Assembly: GCA_037974335.1 (NCBI GenBank)
Contig: CM075727.1
Span: 91,314,602 to 91,378,601 of the forward strand
Source: Prionace glauca
Lineage: Eukaryota; Chordata; Chondrichthyes; Carcharhiniformes; Carcharhinidae
Length of the DNA: 64,000 nt
Reading direction: 5' to 3'
Below are positions 34,803 to 47,195 of this stretch, in pieces (position 1 is the first letter of the stretch; every line of letters starts with the position of its first letter). Below the pieces are notes generated by a model. It was not told the origin of the DNA, ran no database searches, and saw only the letters and a list, made by a program, of their open reading frames with translations. The position numbers and the translations under genes are program-made.

Positions 34803-37038
34803 TAGAACATAAGAATATAAGAAATAGGAGCAGGAGTAGGCCATCTAACCCTTCGAGCCTGCTCTGCCATTCAATAAGATCATGGCTGATCTGTCGTGGC
34901 TCAGTTATTCCCACCCTCTCCCCACAACCCTTAATCCCCTCTCTCATCAAAAACCCATCAACCTGCGTCTTAAAAATATTTAGCGAGGTAGCCTTCACCA
35001 CTTCAACGGGCAGAGATTCACCACCTTTTGAGTGAAGAAGTTCCTCCTCAACTCCGTTCTAAACCGCCCCCCTTTTATCTTGAGGCTGTGCCCCCTAGTC
35101 CTATTATCCTTTCTGAGCGGGAAGAGTCTCTCCACCTCTATCCTATCCATCCCATTCATCATCTTATACGTCTCAATGAGATCTCCCCTCATTCTTCTAA
35201 GCTCCAACGAGTACAAGCCTAGTTTATTCAGCCTCTCCTCATAGCTCAACCCCCTCAACTCCGGCATCAGCCTAGTAAACCTCCTCTGCACTCCCTCCAA
35301 GGCAAAAATATCCTTGCGTAAGTACGGCGCACAAAACTGCACACACTACTCCAGCTGCGGCCTCACCAATGCCCTATACAGCCGCAGCAAGACCTCCCTA
35401 CTTTTATATTCAATCCCCCTCGCTATGAAGGCCAGCATCCCATTCGCCTTCCTGATCACCTGCTGCACCTGCAAGCTGGGTTTTTGCGACTCATGCACAA
35501 TGACCCCAAGGTCCCTCTGCACCGTCGCCTGCTGCAGTTTTTCGTCACGTAAGTGATAATCCTTCCTACCATTATTCCTACCAAAGTGGACCACCTCGCA
35601 CTTGCCAACATTAAATTCCATTTGCCATTTCCTGGCCCATTCGCCCAGCCTATCTAGATCCTTCTGTAGACTCTCCACACCCTCCACACAATTTGCCTTT
35701 CCTCCAATCTTGGTGTCATTAGCAAATTTCGACACCATACACTCGGTTCCCTCCTCCAGATCATCTATATAAATGGTAAATAGCTGAGGCCCCAACACCG
35801 ACCCCTGAGGCACTCCATTAGTCACCATCCGCCAATCCGAATAGCACCCATTGACCCCCACTCTCTGCCTCCTATTTGACAACCAATCCTCTATCCACGC
35901 TAACACCCTACCCCCAACTCCCTGTCCCCTGACCTTCTGCAATAACCTCCTGTGAGGTACCTTGTCAAACGCCTTCTGAAAATCCAGAAAGACCACATCC
36001 ACCGGCTCTCCTCTATCCACCGCCCTAGACACATCCTCATAGAACTCCAGTAAATTTGTCAGACACGACTTCCCTTTAACGAAACCGTGCTGCGTCTGCT
36101 CTATCAAGCAATTCCTCTCAAGATGCCTCGCTATTTCCTCCTTGATGACAGATTCTAACATTTTACCTACAACAGACGTTAAACTAACCAGCCTATAATT
36201 CCCTGCCTTTTGCCTGGCTCCCTTCTTAAACAACGGCGTAACATTAGCCGCTTTCCAATCTTCCGGCACTTTCCCGGAATCCAGCGACGTCTGGAAAATA
36301 ACCACCAAGGCATCCACTATCACCTCCGCCATTTCTTTCAGAACCCTCGGATGCATTCCATCCGGTCCTGGAGACTTGTCCACAATCAGTCCCTCCAGTC
36401 TGTCGAGCACCGCCTCTCTAGTAACAGTAATGTCATTAAGACCCTCCAGTCCTACCACCTTTCCATCTCTAACATCCGGCAAATTATTCACGTCCTCCTC
36501 CGTGAAGACAGAAACAAAAAGGTTATTCAGGACCTCAGCCATATCCCCATCCCCTACCACTAGGTCCCCTTTCTCATCCTCTAAGGGACCAACGTTCACT
36601 CTAGCCAGCCTCTTCCTTTTTACATATTTATAAAAACTCTTGCTATCCTTTTTTATATTAAGCGCAAGCCCAGCTTCATAGTTTCTCCTACCCTTCTTTA
36701 TCATCTTCTTTATCAATCTTTGTTGACATTTAAACCTCTCCCAATCCTCTTCTCGCCCACTACTCTTTGCTACTCTAAACGCCTCCGCTTTTAATTTAAC
36801 ACTTTCCTTCACCTCCTTCATTATCCATGGCTTATTATCTCTCCTCCTACTGTCCTTTTTGACCATCGGAATAAATTTCTGCTGAGCACCAAGAAAGATC
36901 TCCTTAGAGATCCTCCACTGCTCCTCAGCAGACCTACCTTCCAACGCGCTCCCCCAGTCCACATTCGCCAATTCTTCTGTCATCCTACCATACTCCCCTC
37001 TGTTCAAACAAAGGACATGCGTCCGGGAACCCACTTTC
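34803..37038 (-). mobile_element. CR1-clade LINE, family A, 5'-truncated, nested in a family C LINE
   Basis: A minus-strand copy from the linker after the endonuclease to the 3' end. A 562-residue frame (37034-35346) covers FVSVFTEEDVNNLPDV, SPGPDGMHP, VVFLDFQKAFDKVP, NGVPQGSVLGPQLFTIYIDD, KFANDTKIGG and up to ALVRPQLE. A second frame (35342-34995) carries the C-terminal part, with one stop codon separating the two (the position of QLEYC). The catalytic FADD reads FAND, so this RT is probably inactive. Family A therefore jumped after family C was already in place. Confidence 0.95.
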
Positions 37039-37565
37039 TAGCTGCACTTGGAATATAGTGTTCAATTCTGGTTGCCACACTACCAGATGGATGTGGAGGC
37101 TTTGGAGAGAATACAGAAAAGATTCACCAGAATGTTGCCTTTATGGAGGGCATTAGCTATGAGGAGAGGTTGAAGAAACTTGGTTTGTTTTCACTGGAAT
37201 GACAGAGGTTGAGGGGCAACCGAATAGAAGTCAGCAAAATTATGGAAGTATGGACGCCGTGGATAGTCAGAAGCTTTTTCCCAAGTTGGAAGAGTCAATT
37301 ACTAGGGGGCACAGGTTTAAGGTGTCAGGATTTAAAGGAGATGTATGAGGCAGATTTTTTACACAGAGAGTAGTGGGTGCCTGGGAGGTAGTGGAAGCTA
37401 CCTCCCAGGTTGTGACTTTTAAGGGACGTCTTGACAAATACACAAATAGGTTGGGAATAGAAGGATATCATCCCTGGAAGGGTAGGGAGTTTTAGTTCAG
37501 TCATGCAACATGGTCAGTGCAGGCCTGGTGGACCAAAGGGCCAGTTCCTATGCTATAATTTTCTT
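37039..37565 (+). mobile_element. CR1-clade LINE, family C, 3' part resumed after the nested insertion
   Basis: TGCACTTGGAATATAGTGTT resumes the coding region for LEYSVQFWLPHYQ, followed by the MLPGMEGISYEERL-like block and the 3' UTR ending in GGGCCAGTTCCTATGC. About 30 bases expected between the two halves are missing at the insertion point. Confidence 0.9.
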
Positions 37566-39793
37566 TTCTTTGATCTTCTATTAGGCAAAGGTATCAAATT
37601 ATTGACCAAAGAGGTAGCTATAAGAAGAGTTTTAAAGGAGAAAGCAGAGGAAGAGAGGGACACTATTCTTGTTTGTGGGAGGGAGTGTTCTCTGGTCACT
37701 TACATAGAGCTATTCATTCACAGCCTCAATGCCTACACTAAATGTTAGAGATTAAGATTCTGATTAAAAGCTACTAAATATAATTTCCTGTTTTTGTCAG
37801 CTACAGGAAGTTTGTTAATCAGTTGAGAGCTGGCTCTGAACAGAAGTGAAACATAAATTAACTATTTGTCATTGTATAGAATATTTAATAAAATAATGTC
37901 AAAGTTCTTCACATTTTTGCTTGCAATAACTGTGAGTATGAAGACACATGTTCCCCATCATCCTGCTCATTTTTTCCTTTTTCAGGTATTTACAAATTCC
38001 CTTTTGAAAGTTCCTGTTGAATCTGCTTATACTGCCCTTTTCAGGCAGCACCTTTGAGATCACAACTAGCTGAGTGAAATAAATCTCTTCTCCCCCACTG
38101 TTTCTTTTGCCAATTCCCTTAAGTCTGTATGTTACCAAACTTCCTATCATTGTAAACTCTCCTTATTTATTTTAATCAAAGTCTTCTATAAAATCTTCCC
38201 CATCCCCATAACTTGCACTGCTGCTCTAAGAACCATGCCAGTGTCTGCAGTCTCTGATAGCAATAAAGGAACTAAGAGTAAGTCATTCAGTCCTTCAAGC
38301 CCACTCTGCCATTCATTATGATCATGACTGATCCTCTGTCTCAATCTGCAACAATGTTTCCAAACTATTTCTGTTATTTGTGATTTTTTAAAAAATCTTG
38401 TCATGGATTTGTTTTTAATCGCAAAGCGCCTTTGCAGAGGAACCCGCGATGAGGAGCTCTGAAAAGTCAAAGCTTTGACGCATTTCCATTGAGTTTATCC
38501 CAATAATGGTCTCACATCAGCGTTACAGACAGTTAACCTTGTCTGTCTTTTAAACGCTAGAATTAGTGGCCGTTCACATAGGACTCATCTCAGAGTTAAA
38601 TTAAAATTATCCCCATTTCAGAGCCAGATGAGTTAATCATGGACTTTATTTTAAAACTTGCAACGATGTTAAATACCGAAATGCAACCAGTGACTCCATC
38701 GAATATGCTGGCTGCAGCCATTCGGCCGCTCCTGTTTGTGCTGCCTCTCTGAAGGAGCAATTCTGTCTTCTCCCTGTAACCCTGCACATTCTCCCTTTTC
38801 AGAAAATAATCCAATTCCTCTTGAATTCTCCAGCTCTCACAGGCAGCGTGTTCCGGATTCGTGTTAAATAATGAATTTAATCTTATTGCCAAACTTCTCC
38901 AGTAGATTAACGGAAGATATCCTAATATTTCTGGGGAATATTTTTAAGCGCAAAAACAAAAAAATAGAGAATCCCTGAAAGAAAATATCGCCGGAAATGA
39001 TCAATTTTCTCATTCTGTCAAGCTTCACTCGGTTAATATCTCCCTCCCTTTTGTTCGAACCATTTGGCGAGAATTGCCGCAAAATAACAGCGATTTTTGC
39101 TAAGTGTATATACACAGGTGACAATGGGAGCACCAGCTGAATAATAAACAACGGAGTTTAAATAAAAACCGATTTTACTCGAGTCGCGACCTTCACCTTC
39201 TTACAATAATTGTCAATTATTAACCTACCTGGTGCGTTTAAAGTTTAAAATAACAACAGCCAAAATCTCAATGAAACGGAATGCTCTAAACATTAACTTA
39301 CTGATTTAAATTCTCTTCTTTCCGTTCCTAATCATCTTGTTGTTAAATCCGCGCTCGGTAAACAAACGGAAGCTTCTTCAAATGCATGATGTGTAATTTG
39401 CTTTAAATATTTCATTGTCCAGCAACTCCGTCTCCCGGGCTGACAGGAATTGCGGGAGGCATTCGGAGTGATAATTTCCACTGGCCGGTGGTCAAAATCT
39501 TTATTGAAAATGATGCTGAGAATTTGCATTAGGGAGAGAGGGTTTTATGGAGCAAGTTAAGGAACCAGTTCTTCATAAACTAGCTGGAAGAGGGATTGAA
39601 CCCCGGTCACAATGAATCATACTCCAATTTAACCAAGCTGTTCGCCCATTGTGTAATTGGTGCTGGTAATTGTTAGGTCGAAGAAACTTCGCAGAAATCA
39701 ACTTAATAAAAGATTCTGGATTCAGGATTGATTAACACTGTCAGTCTGTCTGAATCTTGACAATAATTTTATTCGTGATCTGTACCGCAATCC
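37566..39793. other. Stretch without a recognised gene; two old LINE 3'-end scraps
   Basis: 38255-38360 (TCATTCAGTCCTTCAAGCCC) and 38660-38870 (CTGTAACCCTGCACATTCTC) read like minus-strand LINE 3' ends. The remainder, in particular 38870-39790, shows no repeat I know and no coding frame. Confidence 0.45.
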
Positions 39794-40018
39794 TTGGAGA
39801 TGCCGGCGTTGGACAGGGGTAAACACAGTAAGCAGTCTCACAACATCAAGTTAAAGTCCAACAGGTTTATTTGCTAGTACAAGCCACTAGCTTTGGGAGA
39901 GCTGCTCCTTCATCAGGTGAGTGGGATTTGTAAATTGAGTTTGTGCCTTTATATGCCCTGTTTGTGAACTGAACTCCCACTCACCTAATGAAGGAGCAAC
40001 GCTCGGAAAGCGAGGGAA
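39794..40018. mobile_element. Penelope-like element, head-to-head terminal pair
   Basis: Left arm on minus from GGAGATGCCGGCGTTGGAC, right arm on plus from about 39930 to 40018, where it is truncated just after the hairpin block. The left arm keeps CTGATGA (39910-39916 in reverse). Confidence 0.85.
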
Positions 40019-40084
40019 AGATCCAGAGTTCTCAGTCATTCAAAACGATCCTTCATTGGGAACTAATGATCCTGATGTCTTAAT

Positions 40085-40360
40085 GAGAGACAAATTTGCT
40101 AAGTGCCCCAAGCTCTAAATCAGATTGAAACTGCAGGTAATACTGAGGGAGTGCGGCATTGTGGGCGATACCTCCTTTGGGACCAAAAGAGAAAATGCTG
40201 GAAAATCTCAGCAGGTCAGGCAGCATCTTGTAAGGAGAGAAAAGGGCTGACGTTTCGAGTCCAGATGACCCTTTGTCAAAACTGAGGAGCCTTCTTTGGG
40301 ATGGCATTTTAAACAAGGCCTTCCTGGTGGATGGAAAAGATCCCAAGGCACCAGTCGACT
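40085..40360. repeat. Composite old interspersed repeat
   Basis: AGAGAAAATGCTGGAAAATC and GTCCAGATGACCCTTTGTCA belong to a repeat I recognise as common in shark DNA; the flanking GGTGGATGGAAAAGATCCC looks like part of another. Family names are not known to me. Confidence 0.45.
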
Positions 40361-41138
40361 GATATAAATGGGCGCTAAGGCCCGCGTTTGTAGCCAATCC
40401 CTATTGCCCCGAGGAAGCGGTGGATATTTCTAATACTAGGGCCGTTAAGAATCACTCAATTTGGTGCGGGACTGGAGTCACATGCAGCATTTCCCTTTCT
40501 CGAAATATAGATTGATGTTAATTGGAGCTTAAACAGGAATGATTGGATTTATTAATAAACAAATGGCCGAAATGAAACGCGTTGAAGTATTTTCTTTATA
40601 CAACCAGCATCACAAGAAAAACTCCCCCAAAATAAACATTATATTCATGACTTTTACAGAATTATTGATGCGAATTACATAACTTATGTAATAGAGTTAT
40701 TCCGCGAATAAATGCGGAATAAAAGTTGAAGTTTTAATTGCGACAAATGTGACGGAAAATGTGGTTCTTTGTTCGCAGGGCCAGCAGCAGTGAACCAAAG
40801 CGATGTTACAGCCACAGTAGAGAGCGGTAAATCCGCTCTTCCGCAAAAACATGAGTGAACTAAGTTTGTACAACAATCCCCAAACCGTATCATGGCCACT
40901 TTTTACTGATTTATTTGCTAATTGTTGTTTCAAACTAGATTTTTCTGAATTATTAATCCAGGTTTCGGTCGGTAATATGAGGCTACACCGCAGTATTCTG
41001 TTTGTTATAATATTCTATTTTAACTAATTTGAATTGAGTCCTCACAGGAGTGAAGTAAAGCTATTTAGGGACGTGTCTTTGACATTAATCCGCGGTCACT
41101 AAGAAACCAAAACAAAATGAAATGAGTTTGAAAGATAT

Positions 41139-41144
41139 TTTATT
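41139..41144 (-). terminator. Candidate polyadenylation signal of the TRG constant gene
   Basis: AATAAA on the minus strand, about 230 bases after the TRGC stop codon, in an AT-rich 3' UTR. It is the first match after the stop. Confidence 0.55.
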
Positions 41145-41374
41145 ATTTTCAATTTTGCAGAATTCTAATACAAAATTACAAGAGAATGCAACAATTTATC
41201 TGTAGCAAAGTATTCACAAAACGCGGCATTGAAATGGACAGTAACAAATCTACTTAAAAATCAACTAACGTTCTTCTACAAAATTAGTCTCTGCGTAAAC
41301 AGACACGCGGAGCAAAAATTTGCGCAAAATACTAATTTTAATTGAAATCTTAAACAGCGGTCGATTGATGTCAG

Positions 41375-41508
41375 TTAAAGTGGCTTCTGCAAGTCACGGG
41401 ACCCAAACTTGTGATAAATGAAGGAGATAATCCCGCAATAGAACACGCTCTTCGCCAGCAGCAGCGTGTACGTAAAGGTCGCAATCTGCAGCGAATTCAA
41501 TGGCGATT
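41375..41508 (-). CDS. TRGC: TCR gamma constant gene, exon 3: transmembrane and cytoplasmic
   Basis: On the minus strand the exon follows an acceptor CAATTTGCTTAG and starts in phase 1, completing the Glu codon left open by exon 2. It codes for ESPLNSLQIATFT, then a membrane segment YTLLLAKSVFYCGIISFIY and a short tail HKFGSRDLQKPL before TAA at 41377-41375. The lysine inside the membrane span (LLLAKSV) is the feature that TCR chains use to pair with CD3; human TRGC has the same LLLLLKSVVY arrangement. The whole constant region, 309 + 75 + 131 bases plus one base from J, is an exact 172 codons. The intron to exon 2 is 3.5 kb. No second constant gene is seen in the window. Confidence 0.95.
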
Positions 41509-42039
41509 CTAAGCAAATTGAAGAAAGGCAAAACATGTCAATTTCTAGTTCATTAATGTGAGTCATGACTTGTAAATAACGGGACATGTGCGGCTTGGGA
41601 AAAGTAAAATGCAAAGCATGGAAGAGTTCCTGTAGAAGCTAGTATCAATCCACTGTTTGTAATTGTTTAGCAGCAGATTGTCAGTAAAACCATAGTTAAA
41701 ACGGACTAACAGTCAGGTATTAAGCATCTCATTGTTTTAAATCCTGGCGACTAACTACTTCCGGTGGCTTTACAATTCCTTTCCAATTTTTTCTAGTTGC
41801 TTCAAGTCAGGGAATAAAATCAGACGAAAGCAATATTATTTTAAAAAACTACGGGATGTATTTTCACTCGTAACAAGATCGGTTTTATTAGGAGGCAGCC
41901 CAAGCGTTAACATCAGCCCAAGCATTAACTTTCCTTCCATTCAATATATCCTTCCAGAAAAGAAGACCAGTGCTTTGCTGATTCATAAAACCACATTGCT
42001 ATATTTAGTGATTTGGACATCTGTACCCTAGGTCACTAA
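41509..42039. other. TRGC intron 2, part without repeats
   Basis: No further exon is visible here. Splice phases of exons 2 and 3 join without one. Confidence 0.5.
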
Positions 42040-42845
42040 ATTCCCCTACCTCTCTTACACAAATATTTCACAAGGATTATGTGATCTTCTTATTCTCCTT
42101 ACTAAGATGTACTGCCTCACAATTACCTAGATACATTTCCAAACACATGCTCATTCTGCGCGTTTCTTAATATCTTCCTATAATTTATCACAATTATTTT
42201 ATGTATTAACCAAACAGCACCCACACCATCTTCACTCTACCCAGCTGCCCCCCACCCTCCACCCCCCACTCCCCACCCCCTTCAATTTGTCATCAGAAAA
42301 TGTTGAAATTGCTGTCCCAATAGCTGAGCACAAATCATTAATATAAATGCTGAACAGCAATAACCCTAGAACATTTGCTGAACATTTTCCATCATTTTGC
42401 CAATTTATGTAACTGCTTTTAACCTCCTATTCATTGCTTCCCTTCCTCTTTGTAGTTAGTTGGCTATCCACTCACCTACTTAGTCCTAATTCCAGGTGTT
42501 GGTGAATCTACTCTGCAGTGCCTCTCTGAATGTCTTTTGAAAATCCAAGCATTTTATTGTCCTTTTCTCAACATTCAACTACTTTCTCAAATAATTAAAT
42601 AACGTTTTTAATCACAAACTTCCTTTTAGATATCGGGATATTTTCCATTCACAATGTTTGAATATGCATTTGAAGTGCTGTAACTAACAGAGCTGTGATT
42701 CAAAACCGAGAAGTGGAATAATGTTGTACAAATACAATGGACTGTACATTTTCTGTTTTCACATTTCCATTATTTTCCTATCACAAATATTAAACTCATT
42801 GGTCTATAGCCCCAAGACATGTTCGATCTCCCTTTTTTAAATATC
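42040..42845 (-). mobile_element. Old CR1-like LINE remnant inside a TRGC intron
   Basis: The minus strand shows decayed RT-region blocks, in the part that normally reads LFAIYIND...FADD and the DFQKAFD block upstream (about 42520-42545). It continues after a SINE at 42846-43172, to about 43300. Confidence 0.5.
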
Positions 42846-43172
42846 ATAGAATCCCCACAGTGCAGAAGTAGGCCATTCGGCCCATTGAGTCTGCACTTAC
42901 CGCAATCCCACCCAGACCACATTTCTCCAACCCCACATATTTACCCTACTAATCCCCTGACACTAGAGTCAATTTAACATGACCACTCAACCTAACCCGC
43001 ACATCTTTGGAATGTGGGAGGAAACTGGAGCACCCAGAGGAAACCCATACAGACCTGGGGAGAACGTACAATCTCCACATAGATAGTCTCAATTCGAGGC
43101 TGGAATTGAACGTAGGTTCCTGGTGCTGTGAGGCAGCAGTGCTAACGATTGGGCCATCATGTCGCCCTAATA
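42846..43172 (-). mobile_element. V-type SINE, complete
   Basis: Reverse of tail (TAGAATCCCCACAGTGCAGA), central block (GGGAGGAAACTGGAGCACCC) and head (GAATTGAACGTAGGTTCC; GGCAGCAGTGCTAACGATTG). It is the tail type ending in ATTCTATG. It sits inside an old LINE in a TRGC intron. Confidence 0.9.
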
Positions 43173-43349
43173 TAGAATCTACTTGCCTTGTTTCTCTATT
43201 CCCTTTGTTAATGATTGTTTCAAATTTATGCAATAAAGCTTTTGCTAACTCTGCCTTATTTGTAATAAGATACCTGAATGCAATCCATCCAGATAAGGGA
43301 TCTTATACAAGAACAACTTGCTTTTTTATATTCATTTTAATGTAGTAAA

Positions 43350-43509
43350 CTGTCCCATGGTACTTCACCTTATCATAGCTCTTTACAAAAATAAAATCTG
43401 ACACCAAATCCCATGAAGTAGCGTTAGGAGATGACCAAAAGCTTTGAAAAATGAATAGGTTTTAGAGGAGCAGAGGGACATAATGAGGTAGAAAGATTTC
43501 AGCAGGGAA
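43350..43509. repeat. Probable interspersed repeat
   Basis: GGGAATTCCAGAG and GATGACCAAAAGCTTTGAAA resemble a repeat I know from shark sequences; boundaries and family uncertain. Confidence 0.35.
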
Positions 43510-44060
43510 TTCCAGAGTTTGTTTTTTTTAAATTCACTCACGGGATATGGGCTTCACTGGGTAGGCCAGCATTTATTGCCCATCCCTAATTTGCCCTTGA
43601 GAAAGTAGTGCTGAGCTGCCTTCTCGAACAGCTGCAGTCCATGTGGTGTGCTGCCATAGTGCTGTTAAAGAGGGAGTACCAGGATTTTGACCCAGCCAAC
43701 AGTGAAGGAATGGTGACATATTTGTAAGTCAGAATAGTAAGTTATTTGGAGGAGGGTGATGTTCCCAAGTATCTTCTGCCCTTATCCTTCTAGATGGTAA
43801 TAGTTATGGGTTTGAAAGATGCTGGCTAAGAACTCAGTTCTGGCAGTACATCTTGTAGATGGTACACGCTGCTACCGCTGTTAGTCAGTGGTGGAGGGAG
43901 TGAATGTTTGTGGAAGGGGTAGCAATCGAGTCTATGTCTTAGATAGTGTCAAGCTTCTTTAACTTTGTTGGAGCTGCACTCATCCAGACAAATGAAGAGT
44001 ATTCCATTACAGTCCTGACTTATGCTGTACAGATGGTGGACAGGCTTTAAACTTTCTTTA
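43510..44060 (-). mobile_element. Fragment of a second, non-CR1-type LINE, 3' part
   Basis: Read on minus it runs from a coding remnant at about 44055 (TKLREAT.HYLRHRLDC-like) to the 3' end GCCCATCCC near 43580. This is a different family from the CR1 copies. The frame is broken. Confidence 0.55.
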
Positions 44061-45020
44061 AGTTTGATTAGCTTAGCTTAGCAATTATTTTCCCTTTTCT
44101 ATTTAAGTTTTTAAAAATCTCTTCTTTCAATGTCATGTCCACTGTGGTTAGTCTCCCTGGTAAGTACGGAAATAAAGTCAAATTCAATATTTCCTCAATT
44201 CTGATGTATGTGACTTTTTATGAGTTTATCCCTGAGTGCTCCTGTTCCTTTCCTGATCACTTGCTTTGTTATTTATGTCACTGCATAAATCCTCACTTTT
44301 TTTTTACTACCCTTGTTAATTTATTTGTTTTTATCTATTTTCGATTTTTATTATATTTTATTTTGTCATCCTCTCCTTCTTTGCATTCTTGGTGAATACA
44401 TTTTCTTTAGTTTTGACTTTACTCTGTTTTATTCTCTATAGCTGCTATTATTCAGTTCTGATGTCTGTTTTTTGGCTGGATGAATTTCTCCTGTTTGATG
44501 TTGTTCAGTTGGCTAGTTCACACTGTTCTCCAACGTTCTGCGATCTGTCAGCATTTTTCCAGTTTTTCTGAGCTCAATTCTCATCCCCATAAAATCGGCT
44601 TTTTCAATGTATCCCTTTTCTCACTTGGTTTATTTTTCCCTAAATGAATCTAGCTAAGCAAGAACCAGTTTGAGTGAACTGGAGTTGGGATGAGAGGGAA
44701 TCTGGCTAAGGACTGGGGCCGTCATTCTACATCTCTTCAAGCAGCGTCGCTGCTGCCAGCAAGAACGGAACATTTGGCGCTCAGCCAAACCTCTGTTCAC
44801 TGCAGCGGGACCGGAGAATCCTAACTGCGGGAAAGATGATTTCCTTTCCTGCCGGCGTTCTGGTTCCCTAACAATGGCACTTTTCCTGCACATTCTTCTG
44901 ACGTTGGCCAGAGCTCACCAGATTTCAGTTTCATTCTCTGGTGTAACTGCTTTAACATTTGAACCCTGCCCCAATCTGTCAGACCAGTTGTGTAAACGCA
45001 AAAACAAACTGAGAAATTAC
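44061..45020. other. TRGC intron 2, near exon 2
   Basis: T-rich in 44100-44600, then mixed. No gene or clear repeat seen. Confidence 0.4.
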
Positions 45021-45095
45021 CTTCATCCGCGGTCTCCTTTACTTCCGAAACTAAGGGTGGACACGTGGATTGTGCAGTTTTGGGTACAGCCGTAG
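45021..45095 (-). CDS. TRGC: TCR gamma constant gene, exon 2: connecting peptide
   Basis: A 75-base exon in phase 1 at both ends, between the acceptor CTTGTCTATAG and the donor G^GTAATT. It codes for ATAVPKTAQSTCPPL and VSEVKETADE. The single cysteine (STCPP) lies where TCR chains have the cysteine for the disulfide to the partner chain, here expected to be delta. Its exact size and phase allow it to link the C1 domain to the membrane exon without a frame change. Distance to exon 1 is 1.1 kb. Confidence 0.9.
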
Positions 45096-46201
45096 CTATA
45101 GACAAGGAAAGAAAAACAGATTAGAAACAATCGCAAAATTCAGTCATGTCGAGGCAGCTAAGAGCGTGAGAGGACGAGCAAAGTGTTGCTCATTTACAGA
45201 ATGGGTTTTGGTGAAAGTTGTGTGCGGAGCTCGGCATCTGAGACAGGAAGTTTAAATATTAAAACGATAGTTTTCTGCAGTTAAAGTATTGACTGTAACG
45301 CGTTCTCTTAATAAATGTTTTAATTCTCATTCCCTGGCCTTCGCCGTTCATTACAACCTGTGCCGCGTGTTTTGAATTTAACAATGATTACCTTGCCTCA
45401 GTTTACACGAAGAACTGTGTATATTCAATGTACAAACCCTTTTTCTGAAAGATATTCGGGCGCAATTTCCTCTTTCGGTAAAGAATGATTTCGGGTTTGC
45501 GCCGTTCGGAGCTGATCCGCGAACAACTAGCAAGAACTCCAAAACTGACGATTTCCCGCTCTATTGGAAGTTTATCTTTTTTTAAATTCAACAACCGATA
45601 GTTATTAATCTCAAATTTGCGATTATCTCTCAGGAGACACGGGATTTGAGCAAGGATCGGGTACAGTATTTGAATAAAAGTTACATTTACAATTTAAATA
45701 CTCTGATGAATGAACGTTTTTACATGAAAATTGTCCCAAACACATCCTAGTTACAACAAACGTGTTTATTAACCCGCGCCAGAGACAAAGTCCCGGGGCA
45801 ACAATTGGAACAATCGCGCGAAATTGGAATCGGTACAATTGGACTTCTCCAGTTTCCGATTATTCGACAACTGATTGAGGAAGCGGATCTTAGGGACAGA
45901 AAGCGGGAAAACGGACCGAATTGATTTCAACCGTTTGAAGCTCCTACATAACTATTAGTTATATTAAAACGTTATCATCATTAAATGTCCTTTTGAGCGC
46001 GGCTGCTTTTCAATACAAATCCTTTAAAAAAACACAAGGATTTTTAAATCCTTTAAAAAATGTTTGAACGGGTTAAAGCCTAAAAAAGTCAAAATCAAAG
46101 TTAATTAAAATAAAATGAGGAATTCCTCAGCCCTCATGTTGATGTTTTGATGGCAAGATACTCTAGCCTAATAGGAGACAGTGGGATTGTTGAGAGCCTA
46201 C
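45096..46201. other. TRGC intron 1
   Basis: No repeat and no other exon recognised. Relatively rich in CpG-containing words compared with the LINE regions. Confidence 0.5.
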
Positions 46202-46510
46202 CTTTACTGTTAATAATTGTGTCGGTTGGCGCCCTTTCGTGTTCTGCACCACAGGAGATATCTTGTGTGTCCCATTCTTGCGTCGTGATTTCCAGGTGAC
46301 TGATCACCGAGTAACTGCTGTCGTCCTGTTTCGTTACTGAATCCGTGGTTACCTTGCCCTGTTCGACTGCCGTACCCCCGATTTTCCAGATAACCTTAAT
46401 GACCTCGGGGTAGAAATCAGTTAGGAGACAAGTCAGCAGAGCTTTGCCCAATTCCAGTTCCGTGGTATTCGGAGGGAAAAGGCGGATTGTTGGTGTCTTA
46501 ATAGTTTTGT
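46202..46510 (-). CDS. TRGC: TCR gamma constant gene, exon 1: immunoglobulin C1 domain
   Basis: The exon follows acceptor TAACTAACCAG and ends at donor G^GTAGGC, phase 1 at both ends, 309 bases. With the G donated by J it starts DKTIKTPTIRLFPPN. The C1 fold marks are the first Cys in ALLTCLLTDFYPEV, the Trp in KVIWKIGG and the second Cys in DISCGAEH, with an acid-rich FG side. DFYPEV is a hallmark of C1 domains of immunoglobulins and T-cell receptors. It is the only constant domain exon in the window, downstream of three J segments, so all rearrangements would be spliced to it. Gamma rather than beta or delta is inferred from the J arrangement, membrane sequence and lack of D segments. Confidence 0.95.
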
Positions 46511-47195
46511 CTGGTTAGTTAAAAAAAAAATTGGAATTTCTGTAAACATCTCATTTACACACAATTGGCCACAGAATATATATCCGATTTCCCACAAACC
46601 GAGAGGTTTATTTGGAGGTTGTTGGAATTTCTGGTTTGTTTCTTGTTAAAGTTCAAATGGGAGCCAGGAATGGAGAAAGAGGGAAGACGGGAAAGGATGG
46701 GAGGGAAGAGAGAAGGATATCAAAAGTAGGGAAACAAAATGAGAGGTGAAAGGAGAGATCAGAAGAGGGGATGGGAGAGGAGGGGAAGATAGGAGAGGGA
46801 ACGGGGAGAACATGGAGGTGAGTGAAGAGGAAGTGAAGAGGAAGGTGGAATAAGAGAGCATGGCAGAGGAGAGGGAAAGAGGTTCTGATGGGGCAAGTTA
46901 GGCGCTTGGCCGCTGATGTGATTAGTTTACATAGAATTAAGTTCAGACAGCGGATTTGAGACACTGGTTATGCGGAAAGATTGGAGAAATTGGGATTCTT
47001 CTCCTTCGAACAGAGGCGATTAAGGAGAAATGTAATAACATCAGGGAAATAGAGTAAATAAGAAACCGTGTATAATAAACAGAGGAGAGTAGCAACAGAC
47101 TTCGGGAAGACAGGCAATGTGAGTGGTGAAACGGATAGACATCATTTACACAGTGAAGTGCGGAGTGATTGATTTTTGTAGGAAGAATAAGAAAA
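46511..47195. other. J-C intron with a purine-rich tract at 46660-46885
   Basis: The plus strand between 46660 and 46885 is almost entirely A and G (for example GGAGAAAGAGGGAAGACGGG). The coding strand is thus pyrimidine-rich shortly upstream of the C1 exon. No gene. Confidence 0.7.

Noticed and set aside
36210-36633. Plus-strand frames of 85-117 codons
   Set aside because: Antisense of the family A LINE RT; the same serine-rich shadow appears at 17306 and 21276.
44654-45105. Longer reading frame running through TRGC exon 2
   Set aside because: Only 45021-45095 is bounded by splice sites in the right phase; the rest is intron read-through.
46646-46964. Leu/Pro/Ser-rich frames that look like membrane proteins
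   Set aside because: Products of the purine-rich tract read on the opposite strand.
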